Source: Bacteroides sp.
GTDB taxonomy: Bacteria; Bacteroidota; Bacteroidia; Bacteroidales; Bacteroidaceae
Direction of reading: 5' to 3'
NCBI GenBank assembly: GCA_017472925.1
Contig: JAFUNS010000034.1
Span: forward strand, 62,001-126,000
Length of the DNA: 64,000 nucleotides
A program made the position numbers and the translations under genes. Positions 62,190 to 64,000 of the stretch are shown here, piece after piece. The notes beneath the pieces were generated by a model, which saw only the letters and a program-made list of their open reading frames with translations, was not told the DNA's origin and ran no database searches. Every line of letters starts with the position of its first letter. Position 1 is the first letter of the stretch.

Positions 62190-62261
62190 TAGCCCCGAGG
62201 GGAATCGAACCCCTATCTAAAGTTTAGGAAACTTCTATTCTATCCGTTGAACTACAAGGCC
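62190..62261 (-). tRNA. tRNA-Arg (anticodon CCU)
   Basis: A 72-nt tRNA on the minus strand. The acceptor stem is GGCCTTG with CGGGGCT (several G-U pairs) and discriminator A; T8-A9 follow. The D arm is GTTC/GAAT, the anticodon arm GAAGT-TTCCTAA-ACTTT, giving anticodon CCT, and the T arm AGGGG-TTCGATT-CCCCT. It reads AGG codons. The 3' CCA is not encoded. Confidence 0.92.
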
Positions 62262-62458
62262 GCCTACATAAAGCGGTGCAAAGGTAGTCCTTTTTGTTTT
62301 ATCTGCCAACAAAGAGTATAAAAAATAGATAGATATTCGTTCTTTTGTATATTTATATAATGTTTGATGACTTTTTTGCAAGAATATTTGGTTATTTAAT
62401 GGAACTTTGCGAACTTTGCGGCATTAAAAAATTACGATATATCACTAATTTATAAGTT

Positions 62459-64000
62459 ATGGCAGAAAAAATGATAGTCAAGGAACTGGACCAAGTGGTG
62501 GTTCGTTTCTCCGGTGACTCAGGAGATGGTATGCAGCTTGCCGGAAATCTCTTTTCGACTATTTCGGCTACGGTGGGAAATGACATCAGTACATTCCCGG
62601 ATTATCCAGCGGACATTCGTGCCCCGCAAGGTTCTTTAACGGGTGTTTCAGGTTTCCAGGTGCATATTGGTGCTGGTAAAGTGTTCACTCCGGGTGACCA
62701 ATGCGATGTATTGGTAGCTATGAATGCAGCCGCACTCAAAACTCAGTATAAGTTTGCTAAATCTACAGCTTGTATCATTATTGATACAGATTGCTTCCAA
62801 AAGTCAGATTTGGAAAAGGCGGCTTTTAAGACAGACAATCCAATTGAAGAAATGGGTATCAAGAACGATGTGATTGCAGCTCCTATTTCGCAGATGGTAA
62901 AAGATTGTTTGGCTGATAGTGGCATGGACAACAAATCGATGTTGAAATGTCGTAATATGTTCGCTTTGGGATTGGTTTGTTGGTTGTTTAACCGTGATTT
63001 GACTATCGCTGAAAACTTCCTTCGTGAAAAGTTTGCCAAGAAACCAGCTATTGCCGAAGCTAATATTAAGGTAATTCATGCCGGTTATGATTACGGTCAC
63101 AATACACACTCCAGTGTAGCTCATACTTATAGAATTGAAAGCAAGACAACCGTACCAGGTAAATATATGGACATTACCGGTAACAAGGCTACAGCATACG
63201 GTTTCATTGCTGCTGCTGAAAAAGCCGGGTTGAAGTTATATTTAGGTTCATATCCTATCACTCCGGCTACAGATGTGCTTCATGAATTGTCCAAGCACAA
63301 GTCTTTGGGCGTGGTTACTGTTCAATGTGAAGACGAAATCGCAGGTTGTGCTTCGGCTGTAGGTGCATCCTATGCAGGAGCTTTGGCTGTTACTTCCACT
63401 TCTGGCCCTGGTATCTGCTTGAAATCAGAGGCTATGAACTTGGCGGTAATCATGGAACTCCCATTGGTAGTGCTCGATGTACAACGTGGTGGTCCGGCTA
63501 CCGGTTTGCCTACTAAGAGTGAACAAACCGACTTGTTGCAAGTTTTGTTTGGCCGTAACGGTGAAAGTCCAATGCCTGTATTGGCTGCTACTTCTCCAAC
63601 AGATTGTTTTGAAGCGGCATTCGAGGCCTCAAAAATAGCTCTTGAGCATATGACACCTGTTGTTCTTTTGACTGATGCGTTTGTTGCCAATGGTTCGGCA
63701 GCATGGAAACTTCCGAAGTTGGCAGATTATCCAACTATTAATCCTCCTTATGTTCCTGCTGAATTGAAGGGTTCATGGACTCCTTATCAACGTAATGAAG
63801 ATGGCGTACGCTATTGGGCTATCCCCGGTCAGGAAGGATTTACTCACATCCTTGGTGGTTTGGAAAAAGACAATGCAACCGGTGCTATTTCGACCAATCC
63901 TGAAAACCATCATTTGATGACACAACTCCGCCAACAGAAGATTGACAAGATTCAAGTGCCTGATGTGGTGGTGGAAGGTGATAAGGATGATGCTGAATTG
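62459..64000 (+). CDS. korA: 2-oxoglutarate:ferredoxin oxidoreductase alpha subunit (partial)
   Basis: The first 514 codons of a gene running off the right edge. Start ATG 62459 (MAEKMIVKELDQVVVRFSGD). The N-terminal 190 residues are the gamma-type domain (GDSGDGMQLAGNLF), followed by the alpha-type pyrimidine-binding domain (YLGSYPITPATDVLHEL, CEDEIAGCASAVGASYAG, TSTSGPGICLKSEA, DVQRGGPATGLPTKSEQTD). The gamma-alpha fusion is typical of KorA of Bacteroidetes, which with KorB makes succinyl-CoA or the reverse with ferredoxin. A beta-subunit gene is expected beyond the window. Confidence 0.88.
   Translation, partial: MAEKMIVKELDQVVVRFSGDSGDGMQLAGNLFSTISATVGNDISTFPDYPADIRAPQGSLTGVSGFQVHIGAGKVFTPGDQCDVLVAMNAAALKTQYKFAKSTACIIIDTDCFQKSDLEKAAFKTDNPIEEMGIKNDVIAAPISQMVKDCLADSGMDNKSMLKCRNMFALGLVCWLFNRDLTIAENFLREKFAKKPAIAEANIKVIHAGYDYGHNTHSSVAHTYRIESKTTVPGKYMDITGNKATAYGFIAAAEKAGLKLYLGSYPITPATDVLHELSKHKSLGVVTVQCEDEIAGCASAVGASYAGALAVTSTSGPGICLKSEAMNLAVIMELPLVVLDVQRGGPATGLPTKSEQTDLLQVLFGRNGESPMPVLAATSPTDCFEAAFEASKIALEHMTPVVLLTDAFVANGSAAWKLPKLADYPTINPPYVPAELKGSWTPYQRNEDGVRYWAIPGQEGFTHILGGLEKDNATGAISTNPENHHLMTQLRQQKIDKIQVPDVVVEGDKDDAEL

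Overview
The window is from a gut-type Bacteroidales chromosome (Bacteroides/Phocaeicola-like). This is inferred from SusC/SusD proteins, a hybrid two-component regulator, a VirE/BT4734-type gene, fused SecDF, tdh-kbl, Bacteroidetes -7 boxes (TAnnTTTG) before many genes, and a general lack of Shine-Dalgarno sites. The species cannot be named from sequence alone.

Layout. 0-12.5 kb: a cell-envelope block with a GH43-like lipoprotein, two LTA-synthase-type membrane sulfatases, a GtrA/GT2 pair, an ArnT-like GT39 transferase, a CDP-glycerol glycerophosphotransferase-like enzyme, and an LPS operon (DUF4254, GT9 heptosyltransferase, InaA-type kinase, LpxL-type acyltransferase). 12.5-23 kb: housekeeping genes pdxB, purN, acpP-fabF-rnc, pfkA, a GH3-type adenylating enzyme, and envelope proteins with Ig-like, DUF3108 and CsgG/TolB-like character. 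23-31.4 kb: an accessory island. It has a VirE-type primase/helicase gene flanked by short repeats, then an array of broken RHS (YD-repeat) core pieces alternating with AT-rich toxin C-terminal fragments and immunity-like genes. 31.4-48.4 kb: a polysaccharide utilization locus whose enzymes (GH51, two endo-arabinanase-like GH43) point to arabinan. It is read by a 1404-residue hybrid sensor/AraC regulator and served by SusC, SusD and a modular surface-binding lipoprotein. 48.4-64 kb: cysS, a 6-bladed-propeller lipoprotein divergent from a membrane-anchored winged-helix regulator, mnmA, two rhomboids, an EEP phosphatase/nuclease, secDF, tdh-kbl, tRNA-Arg(CCU), and the start of a 2-oxoacid:ferredoxin oxidoreductase alpha subunit.

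The most unusual content is in the island and in three noncoding tracts. Four copies of a conserved junction repeat end the toxin/immunity cassettes. A 29-bp exact repeat splits one RHS reading frame around 2.3 kb of cassettes, and removing that piece would restore the frame. Three arrays with a 21-23 bp period lie before virE, before susC, and in a gene-free stretch before mnmA. The virE and mnmA arrays are also surrounded by short motifs in both orientations, which suggests a related element or regulatory system.

All calls come from reading the sequence and recalled family motifs; no searches were run.
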